Below, piece by piece: positions 24,282 through 34,505 of a stretch of DNA of 64,000 nt. The notes beneath the pieces were generated by a model, which made no database searches, was not told the origin of the DNA, and saw only the letters and a program-made list of their open reading frames with translations. The translations under genes and the position numbers were made by a program. The DNA comes from Wenxinia marina DSM 24838 (lineage in GTDB: Bacteria; Pseudomonadota; Alphaproteobacteria; Rhodobacterales; Rhodobacteraceae). Each line of letters opens with the position of its first letter. Within the stretch, counting starts at the first letter, position 1. The stretch is from positions 1 to 64,000 of the forward strand of contig NZ_KB902282.1 in assembly GCF_000379485.1 (NCBI RefSeq), given 5' to 3'.

Positions 24282-25085
24282 TCACTCCAGCCAGGACGGC
24301 TCCAGGATCATCACCGTCGGCCGGTCCGGCAGTGCGTCCCGCGACAGCACGACCTCCGGGCCGCCCGGCCGCTCCACCCGGTAGCCCGCCTCCTCCATCC
24401 CGGCGGCGAACGCCTCCAGCGTGCCGCGGCCGAACCAGTGCATCGGGATGACCAGCGAGGCGCGCATCCGCTCCATCGTCGCCAGCACCGTCGGGATGTC
24501 GAGCGTCATGCCGCCGTCCACCGCCACCAGCGCCACGTCGACGCGGCCGATCCGGGCGTAGTCCTCGTCCGTCGGCTCGTGGTGCAGGTGGCCGAGATGG
24601 CCGATGCACAGGCCCGCCGCCTCGAACACGAAGACCGAGTTGCCGTCCGGCACCGCGCCGCCGAAGCCGTCACGGATGTCGGTCGGCACGTTGCGCACCA
24701 GCACCTCGCCGAGGTCGAGGTGGTGGTCGGCCGGCCCCCCGCCCTCGCCCCAGCCGGGCAGGACGTGGGGGATCGCGGGGTCGGGCGCGCGGGTCCAGTG
24801 GGTGGAATGGGCGCGGTTCATCGTCACCACGTCGGGGATCATCCGGGTCGGCCCGACGAAGCCGTTGAAGTCTGTGACGAGGTTCAGCCCGGACGGCAGC
24901 CGCAGGAGGAACATCGAGTGGTCGATGTAGTGCAGCCGGAAGGTGTCCGCCTCCAGCGGGTCGGCCCAGGCGGCGGGGACGACCTGCGCGGGCGCCTCGG
25001 CGAAGGCGAGGCAGTGGGAGGGGATGCGCTCCTGCGCGGCGAGCGGCAGGGGGAGCACGGCGAGGAGGAGGGGAAGGAGGCGCAT
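24282..25085 (-). CDS. Secreted MBL-fold metallohydrolase
   Basis: A 267-residue protein with a signal peptide (MRLLPLLLAVLPLPLAAQE). It has the UlaG/lactamase_B_3 pattern: YIDHSMFLLRLPSG, VTDFNGF, then GHLGHLHHE and IPMHWFGRGT, which supply the metal-binding histidines and aspartate, although the usual HxHxDH is not present in standard form. The substrate is unknown. The frame is open 14 codons further up, but the ATG at 25085 gives the signal peptide. Confidence 0.72.
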   Translation of the reverse strand: MRLLPLLLAVLPLPLAAQERIPSHCLAFAEAPAQVVPAAWADPLEADTFRLHYIDHSMFLLRLPSGLNLVTDFNGFVGPTRMIPDVVTMNRAHSTHWTRAPDPAIPHVLPGWGEGGGPADHHLDLGEVLVRNVPTDIRDGFGGAVPDGNSVFVFEAAGLCIGHLGHLHHEPTDEDYARIGRVDVALVAVDGGMTLDIPTVLATMERMRASLVIPMHWFGRGTLEAFAAGMEEAGYRVERPGGPEVVLSRDALPDRPTVMILEPSWLE

Positions 25086-25142
25086 GGGCGGGAAGGATAG
25101 GCGCGGGATCGCTCCGCCGGTCCTCACAACCCCGCGAGAGCC

Positions 25143-25727
25143 TTACCCCGCGTCGGTCCGCCCCCGCCGGTCGCTGCGCAGGTTGGCGTAGAGGACGTGG
25201 TTGCGCCAGCGGCCCGCGATCTGGAGGTAGCTCTGCGCCACGCCCTCGTACTTGTAGCCGCAGCTTTCCAGCAGGCGGCGCGAGGGTGTGTTCTCGGGCA
25301 GGCAGCCGGCCTCGATGCGGCTGAGGTCCATCGCGGTGAAGGCGTGGTGCACCAGCGCCTTGATCGCCTCGCGCATGTAGCCCTGCCGGGCGAAGGGCTG
25401 GCCGGTCCAGTAGCCGGTCGTGCCGGACTGCGCGGGCCCGCGCCGGATGTGGTCGAGGGTGATCGCGCCGAGGAGCTGCGAATCCTCCCGCCGGATCAGG
25501 AACAGCGGGACCGCCGAGCCCTGCGCGATCGCCCGCTGCGCCCAGTAGACCCGGTTGGTGAAGCTCTTGCGGCTGAGATGGTCCTCGGCCCAGGTCGGCT
25601 CCCACGGCTGCAGGAAGGCCGCCGAGTCGCGGCGCAGGTTGGTCCAGGCGCGGAAGTCGGAATGCTGCGGCGGCCGCAGGGTCATCCTCTCGGTCTCGAG
25701 CCGGAGCTTCCGGCGCTGGCCGAGCAT
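25143..25727 (-). CDS. GNAT acetyltransferase, RimJ-like
   Basis: A 194-residue acetyltransferase of the RimJ/RimL group, which acetylates protein N-termini such as ribosomal S5. It shows LETERMTLRPPQHSDFRAW at the start, GYWTGQPFARQGYMREAIK for acetyl-CoA, and LPENTPSRRLLESCGYKYEG at the end. The ATG shares a base with the stop of the M16 peptidase gene (TGATG), so it is the last gene of the ctaC operon. The name rimJ is not assigned because the substrate is unproven. Confidence 0.85.
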   Translation of the reverse strand: MLGQRRKLRLETERMTLRPPQHSDFRAWTNLRRDSAAFLQPWEPTWAEDHLSRKSFTNRVYWAQRAIAQGSAVPLFLIRREDSQLLGAITLDHIRRGPAQSGTTGYWTGQPFARQGYMREAIKALVHHAFTAMDLSRIEAGCLPENTPSRRLLESCGYKYEGVAQSYLQIAGRWRNHVLYANLRSDRRGRTDAG

Positions 25728-26992
25728 CAGGCCGCGAGCCTCTCCCTGAGCGCGTCGAGGCTGGGCGCGCGCTTGGCCGGTCCGTAGAGGGTCAGGGCCA
25801 TCCGCTGGTCCGTCGCCAGCTGGCCGCTGAATGCCGCGACGTCGGCGGTGGAGACGGCGTCGATCCGGCCGATCACCTCCTCGATCGTCGGCACCCGGCC
25901 CCAGATCGCCAGCATCCGCGCCAGCCGCTCCGCCCGATGCGAGGGGCTCTCCAAGCCCATCAGCATGCCGGCCTTCATCTGCGCCCGGGCACGGTTCACC
26001 TCGGCCTCGGTCATGTCGGCGGCGGATCGGCGGATCTCGTCCATCGTGAGCTCGGCAAGGGCGCCGATCTGCTCGCCCGAGGTGCCGGCATAGAGCGTCA
26101 CCATGCCCGTGTCGGCATAGGCGCCGGCCTGGGCGAAGATGGTGTAGCACAGGCCCCGCACCTCGCGGATCTCCTGGAACAGGCGCGAGGACATGCCGCC
26201 GCCCATCGCGGTCGCCCAGACCTGCGCGGCGTAGATCCGGTCGTCCCGGTAGTGCGGCCCTTCGAGGGCCATGGCGAAATGCACCTGCTCCAGCTTCTTC
26301 AGCACCCGCCGCTCGCCGCCGGTGAAGGTCGCGGGCTCGCAGACCTTGGCGGCGGGGACCGGGGCGAGGTGGCCGAACAGCCGCTCGGCCGCGCGGCAGA
26401 TCGCGTCGTGATCGACCGCGCCGGCGGCGCAGAGGATCATCTGGCCGGGGCCGTAATGTTCGGCCACGAAGCCCGACAGATCCTCGCGGCTGAAGCCGGA
26501 CACGCTCTCCACCGGGCCGAGGATGGTGCGGCCGAGCGCCTGGCCCGGATAGGCCGTCTCCTGCAGCCAGTCGAAGACGATGTCGTCGGGCGTGTCGAGC
26601 GCCTGGCCGATCTCCTGCAGGATCACGCCGCGCTCGATCTCGATTTCCTCGGCCGAGAAGCGGGGGTTCAGCAGGATGTCCGAGATCACGTCGAGGGCGA
26701 GATCGACGTCGTCCTCCAGCACCCGGGCGTAGTAGGCCGTCATCTCGCGCGAGGTGTAGGCGTTGATGTAGCCGCCGACGTCCTCGATCGCCTCGGCGAT
26801 CTGCAGGGCGCTGCGGGTCTTCGTGCCCTTGAAGGCCATGTGCTCGAGGAAGTGGGCGATGCCGTTCTGGTCGGCCCGCTCGTGCCGGCCGCCGGCATTC
26901 ACCCAGATGCCGATGGAGGTGGACTTGAGGCCCGGCATCTCCTCGGTGGCGATGCGGAACCCGTTCCCGAGGGTGTGCAGCCTGACCGTCAC
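25727..26992 (-). CDS. M16 family zinc peptidase (mitochondrial processing peptidase-like)
   Basis: A 421-residue pitrilysin-type peptidase. The inverted zinc motif HFLEH is at 47-51 (His47, Glu50, His51), with the distal glutamate in EIEIERGVILQEI. The C-terminal half is the usual inactive M16 repeat, with the glycine-rich AQVWATAMGGGMSSRLFQEI segment. It is the bacterial relative of the mitochondrial MPP beta subunit, and no signal peptide is present. The start overlaps the thrC stop (ATGA), an arrangement found across Rhodobacterales. Confidence 0.92.
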   Translation of the reverse strand: MTVRLHTLGNGFRIATEEMPGLKSTSIGIWVNAGGRHERADQNGIAHFLEHMAFKGTKTRSALQIAEAIEDVGGYINAYTSREMTAYYARVLEDDVDLALDVISDILLNPRFSAEEIEIERGVILQEIGQALDTPDDIVFDWLQETAYPGQALGRTILGPVESVSGFSREDLSGFVAEHYGPGQMILCAAGAVDHDAICRAAERLFGHLAPVPAAKVCEPATFTGGERRVLKKLEQVHFAMALEGPHYRDDRIYAAQVWATAMGGGMSSRLFQEIREVRGLCYTIFAQAGAYADTGMVTLYAGTSGEQIGALAELTMDEIRRSAADMTEAEVNRARAQMKAGMLMGLESPSHRAERLARMLAIWGRVPTIEEVIGRIDAVSTADVAAFSGQLATDQRMALTLYGPAKRAPSLDALRERLAA

Positions 26993-28377
26993 GCGCGCCT
27001 TTTCTCCCGCACCAGCGTCTGCAGCGCCGCCAGGTCGTTGGCGGACCGCGTCATCCGTTCCGGCCGGTCATACAGGTCCGCCATCCGGGTGGGAAGGGGC
27101 GGACGAATGCCGGTCGCCTGCTCGACGGCGTCGGGGAACTTGGCGGGGTGCGCGGTGGCGAGCGTGACCATCGGGGCGTCGCCCAGGTGTGCCTCGGCCA
27201 CGTGCACGCCGACGGCGCTGTGCGGGCAGAGAAGCTCTCCCGTCGCGGCGAGGGTGCGGGCGATGGTGGCGCGGGTCTCGTCCTCGGACGCGCGGCCCGA
27301 GTCGAAGTGCTCCTTCAGGAACTCCCACGCGCCCTGCCCCACGGCGAAGCCGCCCTCGTCCGACAGCGCCTTCATCTGGGCCGCAATGGTCGCGCCGTCA
27401 CGGCCGTAGGCGTCGAAGAGGACACGTTCGAAGTTGGAGCTGACCTGGATGTCCATCGACGGGCTGATCGACGGCTCCACCCGGCCCTTGCGCTGCTCGC
27501 CGGTGGCGAGGGTGCGGTGCAGGATGTCGTTCTGGTTCGTCGCGACCACGAGCCGGCCGACCGGCAGGCCCATCGCCTTGGCGACGTAGCCGGCGAAGAT
27601 GTCGCCGAAATTGCCCGTCGGCACGGTGCAGTCGACCGTGCGGTGCGGCGCGCCGAGGGCGGTGGCGGCGGTGAAGTAGTAGACGACCTGCGCCAGCACC
27701 CGGGCGAGGTTGATCGAGTTGACGCCCGCCAGCCCCACCTCGTCGCGGAAGACGTGGTCGTTGAACATGTCCTTGAGCCGCGCCTGGCACTCGTCGAAGT
27801 CGCCGTCCACGGCGACGGCGTGGACGTTGTCCTCGGCCGGGGTGGTCATCTGGCGGCGCTGCACCTCGGAGACGCGGCCGTGGGGGAAGAGGATGAAGAC
27901 GTCGACGTTGGGCAGGCCGCGGAACGCCTCGATGGCCGCGCTGCCGGTGTCGCCGGAGGTCGCGCCGACGATGGTGATCCGCTCGCCCGAGGCGGCGAGC
28001 GCGGCCTGCATGAGCTGGCCGATCAGCTGCATGGCGAAGTCCTTGAAGGCCAGCGTCGGCCCGTGGAACAGCTCCAGCAGGAAGTGGTTCGGCCCCAGCT
28101 GTTTCAGCGGCGCGCGGGCGGGGTGGTCGAAGCCGGCATAGGCGGCGGCGACGAGGCGGCGCAGGTCGGCGTCCGAGAAGTCACCGGCGACGAAGGGCGT
28201 CAGGACGCGGACCGCGACCTCCTCGTACGGCAGGCCGGCGAGGGCGGCGATCTCGTCCGCGGTCATCGTCGGGATCGCATCGGGGACGTAGAGGCCGCCG
28301 TCGCGGGCGAGGCCGGTCATCATCGTCTCGGTGAAGCCGAGGGAGGGCGCCTGCCCGCGGGTGGAGATGTAGCGCAT
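26989..28377 (-). CDS. thrC: Threonine synthase
   Basis: A 462-residue PLP enzyme, converting O-phosphohomoserine to threonine. The lysine that binds PLP is Lys112 in FHGPTLAFKDFAMQ. VGATSGDTGSAAIEAFRG is the phosphate-binding loop, and VPTGNFGDIFAGY is typical of the longer bacterial and fungal type. Its start shares a base with the surf1 stop, tying an amino-acid gene into the cytochrome oxidase transcript. Confidence 0.95.
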   Translation of the reverse strand: MRYISTRGQAPSLGFTETMMTGLARDGGLYVPDAIPTMTADEIAALAGLPYEEVAVRVLTPFVAGDFSDADLRRLVAAAYAGFDHPARAPLKQLGPNHFLLELFHGPTLAFKDFAMQLIGQLMQAALAASGERITIVGATSGDTGSAAIEAFRGLPNVDVFILFPHGRVSEVQRRQMTTPAEDNVHAVAVDGDFDECQARLKDMFNDHVFRDEVGLAGVNSINLARVLAQVVYYFTAATALGAPHRTVDCTVPTGNFGDIFAGYVAKAMGLPVGRLVVATNQNDILHRTLATGEQRKGRVEPSISPSMDIQVSSNFERVLFDAYGRDGATIAAQMKALSDEGGFAVGQGAWEFLKEHFDSGRASEDETRATIARTLAATGELLCPHSAVGVHVAEAHLGDAPMVTLATAHPAKFPDAVEQATGIRPPLPTRMADLYDRPERMTRSANDLAALQTLVREKRRA

Positions 28378-29015
28378 CAGCTGTCCTTTCGGGCCGACCT
28401 CAGGGCCAGATACACGCTCATCCCCGCCCAGACGAGGGCGAGGCCGAACCACTGGATCGCGTAGCCGAGATGGTTGTTCGGGATGCCTTCCGTCGTCACC
28501 GGCAGGGGCGCGGTGCCGGGGAGGGCCGGGTCGATGTTGCGGGCCACGAGGAGCACCGGCTCGGCGTCCAGCGCCTGGGCTAGGCCGGTCAGGGTGCGGC
28601 CGGTGCGGGCGTTGACAGCATCGACCTCCGGCACCTCGGTGCCTGCCGGGCGTTCGAGGTTCCCGTCGATCCGGACCTCGCCCTCGGGGAGGTCCGGAGG
28701 CGCGCCATAGGGCGACAGGCCGAGATCGACCATGACCCGACGGCCGTCCGTCTCGAACGCCGCGACGATCAGCTCCTCGGAGCCGGAATGGACGATGCGG
28801 ACCAGCGGCGGGACGAGGCGGCCCGTCGCCTCGACGGCGAGGTATTCGTCGCCCTCCCCCTCCGGCAGCGCCACCGGCACGGCGGCGATGGCGGCTTCGA
28901 TCCGCGCCAGCTCCGCCTCCTTCCAGTCCAGACGCCGCAGCTGCCACAGGCCGAGCGCGACGAGGACGGCGCAGCCGGCGAGGCCGAGGGCGAGGGGAAA
29001 GATCAGGCGGCGCAT
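28377..29015 (-). CDS. surf1: SURF1 family cytochrome oxidase assembly protein
   Basis: A 212-residue inner-membrane protein with one helix at each end (about 5-23 and 185-205) and a periplasmic domain between, the SURF1 layout. LGLWQLRRLDWKEAEL follows the first helix, and NHLGYAIQWFGLALVW is the second. SURF1 helps insert heme a into subunit I of aa3 oxidase. It lies downstream of ctaE and is coupled to thrC. Confidence 0.9.
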   Translation of the reverse strand: MRRLIFPLALGLAGCAVLVALGLWQLRRLDWKEAELARIEAAIAAVPVALPEGEGDEYLAVEATGRLVPPLVRIVHSGSEELIVAAFETDGRRVMVDLGLSPYGAPPDLPEGEVRIDGNLERPAGTEVPEVDAVNARTGRTLTGLAQALDAEPVLLVARNIDPALPGTAPLPVTTEGIPNNHLGYAIQWFGLALVWAGMSVYLALRSARKDS

Positions 29016-29094
29016 CGCGGGGTCCGTAAGACGGAAGAGGCGGGCCGCGGCCCGCCTCGGAAGGGGCGCGCCGGGGCGCCCGGGGGCGGGGCGG

Positions 29095-29895
29095 TCAGCC
29101 GCCCCAGACGTAGATCGCGGCGAACAGGAACAGCCAGACCACGTCGACGAAGTGCCAGTACCAGGCCGCGGCCTCGAACCCGACATGCTTCTCGGGGGTG
29201 AAGTCGCCGCGGTAGACCCGCAGCAGGCAGACGGCGAGGAAGATCGTGCCGATCACCACGTGCGCGCCGTGAAAGCCCGTCGCCATGAAGAAGTTCGCGC
29301 CATAGATGTTGCCGGCGAAGCCGAAGGCGGCGTGGCTGTACTCGTAGACCTGGAACACGGTGAACAGCGCGCCCAGCAGGATCGCGAGGATCAGGCCCCA
29401 CTTCATGTCCTGGCGGTTGTTCTCGTGCACCAGCGCGTGGTGCGCCCAGGTGGCCGCGGCGCCCGAGCAGAGCAGGATCAGCGTGTTGATCAGGGGCAGG
29501 TGCCAGGGATCGAAGGTGACGATGCCTTCCGGCGGCCAGACGCCGTCCTGCGCGGGGGAGTTCGGCCCCATCGGGTACAGCGCGTGCTTGAAGAACGACC
29601 AGAACCACGCCGCGAAGAACATCACCTCGGACATGATGAACATGATGACGCCGTAGCGCAGGCCGATCCGCACCACGGGGGTGTGGTCGCCCGCCCGGCT
29701 CTCGGCCACGACCTCGGCCCACCAGGCGTACATCGTGTAGAGGACGCCGACGAGGCCGATGAGGAACATCCACGGCCCGCTGTCCTTCATCCACAGGACC
29801 GCACCGAACAGCATCACGAAGGCCGACACCGCGCCGGTGAAGGGCCAGATCGAGGGGTGCAGGATGTGGTAGTCGTGGTTCTTTTCGTGCGCCAT
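29095..29895 (-). CDS. ctaE: Cytochrome c oxidase subunit III
   Basis: A 266-residue protein with seven transmembrane helices, starting [19 protein letters not shown] as in Rhodobacter and Paracoccus CoxIII. Conserved features include [14 protein letters not shown], GHxxH-like [12 protein letters not shown] and [14 protein letters not shown]. It supports turnover stability of the aa3 oxidase. Subunit I (ctaD) is not in the window, in line with its separate location in relatives. Confidence 0.96.
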   Translation of the reverse strand: MAHEKNHDYHILHPSIWPFTGAVSAFVMLFGAVLWMKDSGPWMFLIGLVGVLYTMYAWWAEVVAESRAGDHTPVVRIGLRYGVIMFIMSEVMFFAAWFWSFFKHALYPMGPNSPAQDGVWPPEGIVTFDPWHLPLINTLILLCSGAAATWAHHALVHENNRQDMKWGLILAILLGALFTVFQVYEYSHAAFGFAGNIYGANFFMATGFHGAHVVIGTIFLAVCLLRVYRGDFTPEKHVGFEAAAWYWHFVDVVWLFLFAAIYVWGG

Positions 29896-29936
29896 GTCTC
29901 TCGTTCCCTAACCGGCCCCGTTCGGCCGAGGCTTCG

Positions 29937-30557
29937 TCAGTTGGTGTCTATGGAGGGGGCGTCCGCCCCGGTCAACGCCTGCGGCGACAGCGCGGCCTGC
30001 TCGCTCTCGTCCTCGGGCAGGTCGATCTCGTAGAAGGTGTAGCTGAGGACGATCTCGTGAACATACTTCGCCTCGCGGTCGTCGACGATCGCCGGATCGA
30101 CGAAGAAGCTCACCGGCATCTCCACCGTCTCGCCCGGCTGCAGCACCTGTTCGGTGAAGCAGAAGCACTCGATCTTGTCGAAGTAGCCGCCCGCCGCGTA
30201 CGGCGCGACGTTGAACGACGCCTGCCCCGCGACGGGCCGGTCGGTCGGGTTCGACGCCTCGTAGAAGGCGAGTCCGGTCTCGCCGATGCGCAGCGTCATC
30301 TCGCGCTGCATCGGCAGGAACTCCCACGGCATGTCGGGGTCGGTGTTGGCGTCGAAGCGGACGGTGATCGTCCGGTCGAGGATGGTGTCGGAGGCCGCCT
30401 CGGCGACGTTGGTGGCGCCGCCGAAGCCGGTGACGCGGCAGAACCAGGAATAGAACGGCACCGCCGCCCAGGCGAGCGCGCCCATCACGAGGACGACGCT
30501 GACCGCCATCGCGGCGACGCGGGTGTTCGGGTCCTTGATGCGGCGGTACGGGTTCAT
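29937..30557 (-). CDS. ctaG: Cytochrome c oxidase assembly protein CtaG/Cox11
   Basis: A 206-residue protein with an N-terminal membrane anchor (about 14-36) and a periplasmic immunoglobulin-like domain. The copper motif CFCF (Cys131, Cys133) lies in [13 protein letters not shown], and Cys40 follows the anchor. It delivers copper to the CuB site of subunit I. Its ATG overlaps the stop of the small upstream ORF by 4 bp. Confidence 0.95.
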   Translation of the reverse strand: MNPYRRIKDPNTRVAAMAVSVVLVMGALAWAAVPFYSWFCRVTGFGGATNVAEAASDTILDRTITVRFDANTDPDMPWEFLPMQREMTLRIGETGLAFYEASNPTDRPVAGQASFNVAPYAAGGYFDKIECFCFTEQVLQPGETVEMPVSFFVDPAIVDDREAKYVHEIVLSYTFYEIDLPEDESEQAALSPQALTGADAPSIDTN

Positions 30558-30793
30558 TCGCCGTCCTCCCCTGCGCCGGCCGCCTCGGCGGCGGCGCGCT
30601 CTGCGGCGATTATCTCCTGCGTGGGGCTGGCGACATGGTCGGCCCCCTCGATGACGCGGATGTCGCCGAGGCCCAGCACCTTCACGACCGTGAGGCCGAA
30701 GACGATGGCGACGAAACCCACCAGCACGAGGCCGAGGCCGAGGTTCCGGCCGCGCCGGCGGTGGTGCAGCTCGTGCTCGACCTTCAGGACCAT
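30554..30793 (-). CDS. Small membrane protein of the cox operon
   Basis: A 79-residue protein with a basic HHRRRGRN start, one membrane helix (about 19-41, [20 protein letters not shown]) and an acidic C-terminus. A protein of this size and layout sits between ctaB and ctaG in Rhodobacterales and is annotated as an oxidase assembly-associated or CoxF-like protein; its role is not established. It overlaps the ctaB end by 10 bp and the ctaG start by 4 bp, which argues strongly that it is real. Confidence 0.8.
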   Translation of the reverse strand: MVLKVEHELHHRRRGRNLGLGLVLVGFVAIVFGLTVVKVLGLGDIRVIEGADHVASPTQEIIAAERAAAEAAGAGEDGE

Positions 30794-31719
30794 TGCAGCG
30801 CCCCCGCGAGCGGTGTCGCCTCGACCAGCAGCAGGCCGAAATGCAGGAACAGGTACCACAGCGACAGCTTGAACAGCCCGCGCTCCGCCGCGTAGCGGTC
30901 CGCCTCGGCGGCCGCGTCGTCGCGGCGCCAGACGCGGATCGCCCCGCGCAGGAACAGCGCGTTCAGCACCAGCGCGCCGGCGAGGTAGACCGGTCCGCCG
31001 ACCGACGTGAAGCCGAGGCCGAGGGCGACCGGGATGAGAGCCAGCGTGTAGAGCAGGATGTGACGGCGCGTGGCCGGCCGGCCGTGCGTCTCGGTCAGCA
31101 TCGGCACGCCGGCGTCGCCGTAGTCGGACTTCACGAACAGGGCGAGCGCCCAGAAGTGCGGCGGCGTCCACATGAAGGTCAGCGCGACCATCAGCCAGGC
31201 CTCAAGGCTCATCGAGCCGGTGGCGGCGACCCAGCCGACGAGCGGGGGGAAGGCGCCGGCGAGGCCGCCGATGACGATGTTCTGCGGCGTCGAGCGCTTG
31301 AGCCAGATCGTGTAGACCACGGCGTAGAAGAAGATCGTGAAGGCGAGCCAGGCGGCCGCCATCCAGTTCGTCGCCAGCCCCAGCATCAGCACCGAGAAGC
31401 CCGACAGCCCGACGCCAAGGCCCAGCGCCTCGCCCGGCGCGATGCGGCCCGCGGGGACCGCGCGGCCGCGGGTGCGGCGCATCCGGGCGTCGATGTCCGC
31501 GTCCCACCACATGTTCAGCGCGCCGGACGCGCCGCCACCGATGGCGATGCACAGGATCGCGACGAAGCCGATGAAGGGATGCACGTCGCCCGGCGCCACG
31601 ATCAGCCCGACCAGCGCCGTGAACACGACGAGCGACATCACCCGCGGCTTCAGCAGGCTGACGAAGTCGCCGAATCCGGCCTCGCGCGTCATGTCGTCGG
31701 TCAGGCTCGCGTCGCTCAT
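30784..31719 (-). CDS. ctaB: Protoheme IX farnesyltransferase (heme o synthase)
   Basis: A 311-residue UbiA-type prenyltransferase with about nine helices. It farnesylates heme b to heme o, the precursor of heme a for aa3 oxidase. The prenyl-diphosphate motif [15 protein letters not shown] has the acidic pair binding Mg2+, and a second motif, [14 protein letters not shown], lies in the other half. [12 protein letters not shown] is also typical. It follows ctaC by about 50 bp. Confidence 0.95.
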   Translation of the reverse strand: MSDASLTDDMTREAGFGDFVSLLKPRVMSLVVFTALVGLIVAPGDVHPFIGFVAILCIAIGGGASGALNMWWDADIDARMRRTRGRAVPAGRIAPGEALGLGVGLSGFSVLMLGLATNWMAAAWLAFTIFFYAVVYTIWLKRSTPQNIVIGGLAGAFPPLVGWVAATGSMSLEAWLMVALTFMWTPPHFWALALFVKSDYGDAGVPMLTETHGRPATRRHILLYTLALIPVALGLGFTSVGGPVYLAGALVLNALFLRGAIRVWRRDDAAAEADRYAAERGLFKLSLWYLFLHFGLLLVEATPLAGALQWS

Positions 31720-31771
31720 CTCGGTCCTCTCGCCGGTGGGGCCGGGGCCCGGGCCCGTCCCGCCCGCCAGC

Positions 31772-32650
31772 TCACCAGCTGCGATAGTCTTCGTCCTCGC
31801 GGATGCGGGTCAGCCACGCCTCGTAGTTCTCGGGAGAGACCACCTTCACGGTGATCGGCATGTAGGCGTGGTTGATGCCGCACAGCTCGGAGCACTGGCC
31901 GAAGTAGACGCCCTCGGCCTCGGCCTCGAACCACAATTGCGCGATCCGGCCCGGCACCGCGTCCTGCTTCACGCCGAAGGCGGGGATGGTCCAGGAGTGG
32001 ATGACGTCGGCGCCGGTGACGTCCATCACGACGGTCGCGCCGACCGGCACGACGACAGCGGTGTCGGTGGCGAGGCGGAACTCGTCGGCCGAGTATCCCG
32101 CCTCCTCGAGCTGGGCGACGATCTCGTCGTTGAGGTTACCCTCGCCGGCGCCGATCATGAAGCTCTCGAAGGCGATGTCCTCGTCGGTGTACTCGTAGCC
32201 CCAGTACCACTGGTAGCCGATCACCTTGATGTGGACGTCGCCCTCCGGGATCTCCTGCTGGTCGAACAGGACCGGCAGGGAGAAGGCGCCGATGAAGACC
32301 AGGACGACGATCGGCACCACCGTCCAGGCGATCTCGAGCGGGGAATTGTGGGTGAAGCTGGCCGGGTTCGGGTTGCGGCGGGCGTTGTAGCGGAAGATCA
32401 CCATCGCCAGCAGAGCGATCACGAAGACCACGATGACGCTGATGATGACCAGCACCATGCCGTCCAGCCAGTGCAGGTCGCGGGCGAGGCCGGTCGCGGC
32501 GGGCTGGAAGCCGACGCCGCCCTGGGTCGGCGCGCCGATGATCGGCAGGTCGGCCAGCGGGTCGGCGGCGTCCTGCGCGGCGGCGATGCCGCCGGTAAGC
32601 GCGGCGAGCGCGGCCGCGGCAAACGTCTTGAAGCTCCTGGTCAGGTTCAT
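31772..32650 (-). CDS. ctaC: Cytochrome c oxidase subunit II
   Basis: A 292-residue subunit II. A signal peptide (1-25) is followed by two membrane helices (about 62-86 and 105-125) and the periplasmic cupredoxin domain. The CuA ligands are complete: His218, Cys253, Glu255, Cys257, His261 and Met264 ([14 protein letters not shown]). The aromatic patch YQWYWGYEY (146-154) passes electrons from cytochrome c. It is the first gene of the cox assembly operon and is divergent from tldD. An FNR-type box lies about 180 bp upstream. Confidence 0.97.
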   Translation of the reverse strand: MNLTRSFKTFAAAALAALTGGIAAAQDAADPLADLPIIGAPTQGGVGFQPAATGLARDLHWLDGMVLVIISVIVVFVIALLAMVIFRYNARRNPNPASFTHNSPLEIAWTVVPIVVLVFIGAFSLPVLFDQQEIPEGDVHIKVIGYQWYWGYEYTDEDIAFESFMIGAGEGNLNDEIVAQLEEAGYSADEFRLATDTAVVVPVGATVVMDVTGADVIHSWTIPAFGVKQDAVPGRIAQLWFEAEAEGVYFGQCSELCGINHAYMPITVKVVSPENYEAWLTRIREDEDYRSW

Positions 32651-32830
32651 GTCCTACCCTTTTCCGACCCACGTCACGGGCGGCCCGGCGCGACCGCCCG
32701 CAGGCAGCCCTTGTCCCGGGCGACGCGGCCCCCATCTGGCTGGGCAAGGGGCCGCCCGTCCTCTCACCGGCGCTATTCCCACATTCGCCGTGTCGGAACA
32801 AGGCCGCGGGCTTGCGTCAAACGGCCGCTT

Positions 32831-32844
32831 TTGATCGAGATCAG
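32831..32844. promoter_or_regulatory. FNR/FnrL-type box between ctaC and tldD
   Basis: TTGAT-CGAG-ATCAG matches the FNR consensus TTGAT-N4-ATCAA at nine of ten positions. It is 24 bp upstream of the tldD start and about 180 bp upstream of ctaC, in the only gap that can hold their promoters. Oxygen control of the aa3 oxidase operon would make sense, but which gene it serves is not evident. Confidence 0.45.
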
Positions 32845-32868
32845 GGACCCCGAGGAGACCACCTGCCC

Positions 32869-34290
32869 ATGTCCGACGCCCCCTTCCGCCCGTTCGAGGA
32901 CCTTCTGGACCGCGACGCCGCCCTCGCCCAGCTGCGCGAGGCGACCGCCGGCGCCGACGACGGCGAGCTGTTCCTGGAGCGCCGCCGCTCCGAGATCCTG
33001 TCCTACGACGACGGCCGCCTGCGCACCGCCAGCTACGATGCGTCCGAGGGGTTCGGCCTGCGCGCCGTCCGGGGCGAGACCGCGGGCTACGCCCACTCCA
33101 CCAGCATCGACGAGCATGCCCTGCGCCGCGCCGTCGCCACCGCGCGGCTGGCCGTAGGCGCCGGCGGCGGCACGCTCGCGGACGCGCCGCCGCGGACCAA
33201 CCGCCGGCTCTACGGCGACGCCGATCCGATGGCGGACGCGGCCTTCCCGGTGAAGGTCGACATGCTGCGCGAGATCGACGCCTACGCCCGCGCCGCCGAT
33301 TCCCGCGTGGTGCAGGTGACCGCCAGCCTCGCCGCCAGCCACCAGGAGGTCGCGATCCTGCGGCCCGAGGGCGACGTCTATACCGACGTCCGCCCGATGG
33401 CGCGGCTGAACGTGTCGGTCATCGTCGAGGAGGACGGCCGCCGCGAGAGCGGCTCGGCCGGAGGCGGCGGGCGGCACGGCCTGCTCGACCTGCTGGAGCC
33501 GGGGCACTGGACGAAACTGGTGGACGAGGCGCTGCGGATCGCCCGGGTGAACCTGCACGCGGTCCCCGCGCCCGCCGGCGTCCTCGACGTCGTGCTCGGA
33601 CCCGGCTGGCCCGGCATCCTGCTGCACGAGGCGGTGGGCCACGGGCTGGAGGGCGACTTCAACCGCAAGGGGTCGAGCGCGTTCGCGGGGCTGATGGGCA
33701 CGCAGGTGGCGTCGAAGGGCGTGACGGTGCTGGACGACGGCACGATGCCAGACCGGCGCGGGTCGCTGACGGTGGACGACGAGGGGACGCCGTCGGGGAA
33801 GAACGTGCTGATCGAGGACGGGGTGCTGGTCGGCTACATGCAGGATCGCCAGAACGCGCGGCTGATGGGCGTGGCGCCGACGGGGAACGGCCGGCGCGAG
33901 AGCTTCGCGCACATCCCGATGCCGCGGATGACGAACACCTACATGCTCGCCGGGCGGGACGATCCGGCGGACATGGTCGCCGGCCTCAGGGACGGCATCC
34001 ACGCCGTCGGCTTCGGCGGCGGGCAGGTGGACATCACCAGCGGAAAGTTCGTGTTCTCCTGCACCGAGGCCTACCGCGTCCGGAACGGCCGCCGCGAGGA
34101 GGCGCTGAAGGGCGCGACGCTGATCGGCGACGGGGCAACGGCGCTTCAGAAGATCCGCGCCATCGGCAACGACCTGGAGCTGGACCCCGGCATCGGCAAT
34201 TGCGGCAAGGCCGGGCAGTGGGTGCCGGTGGGCGTCGGCCAGCCCTCACTGCTGATCGGCGGGCTGACGGTGGGCGGGGCCGAGGCCTGA
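32869..34290 (+). CDS. tldD: Metalloprotease TldD
   Basis: A 473-residue TldD protein. The zinc motif HEAVGHGLEGDF has His253, Glu254 and His258 (HExxxH), the form special to TldD/E. With TldE (PmbA) it forms a heterodimer that degrades unfolded peptides and processes some modified peptides. A TldE gene is not in the window. The frame extends 19 codons up, but the ATG at 32869 has GAGGAGACC before it and gives the family length. Confidence 0.94.
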   Translation: MSDAPFRPFEDLLDRDAALAQLREATAGADDGELFLERRRSEILSYDDGRLRTASYDASEGFGLRAVRGETAGYAHSTSIDEHALRRAVATARLAVGAGGGTLADAPPRTNRRLYGDADPMADAAFPVKVDMLREIDAYARAADSRVVQVTASLAASHQEVAILRPEGDVYTDVRPMARLNVSVIVEEDGRRESGSAGGGGRHGLLDLLEPGHWTKLVDEALRIARVNLHAVPAPAGVLDVVLGPGWPGILLHEAVGHGLEGDFNRKGSSAFAGLMGTQVASKGVTVLDDGTMPDRRGSLTVDDEGTPSGKNVLIEDGVLVGYMQDRQNARLMGVAPTGNGRRESFAHIPMPRMTNTYMLAGRDDPADMVAGLRDGIHAVGFGGGQVDITSGKFVFSCTEAYRVRNGRREEALKGATLIGDGATALQKIRAIGNDLELDPGIGNCGKAGQWVPVGVGQPSLLIGGLTVGGAEA

Positions 34291-34505
34291 GCGCGTGTGA
34301 GGATTTTTTCGGGAAGCCCGTCCGCATTTACTCCGGCTTAACGCCTGCGGCCTAAACAGGGCACTGCGACGGGTCGGGCCGGGGAACGGCGGTGCAGACA
34401 GGGGAAACCCTTCTTCCGCTCACCCCCCACTCCCACCACCCGGAAGATCGCGCCCGGCTCTCCGCCGCCGGCCCGTCGCACCTGAGAGGCCTGCTCCTAG
34501 GTCGG

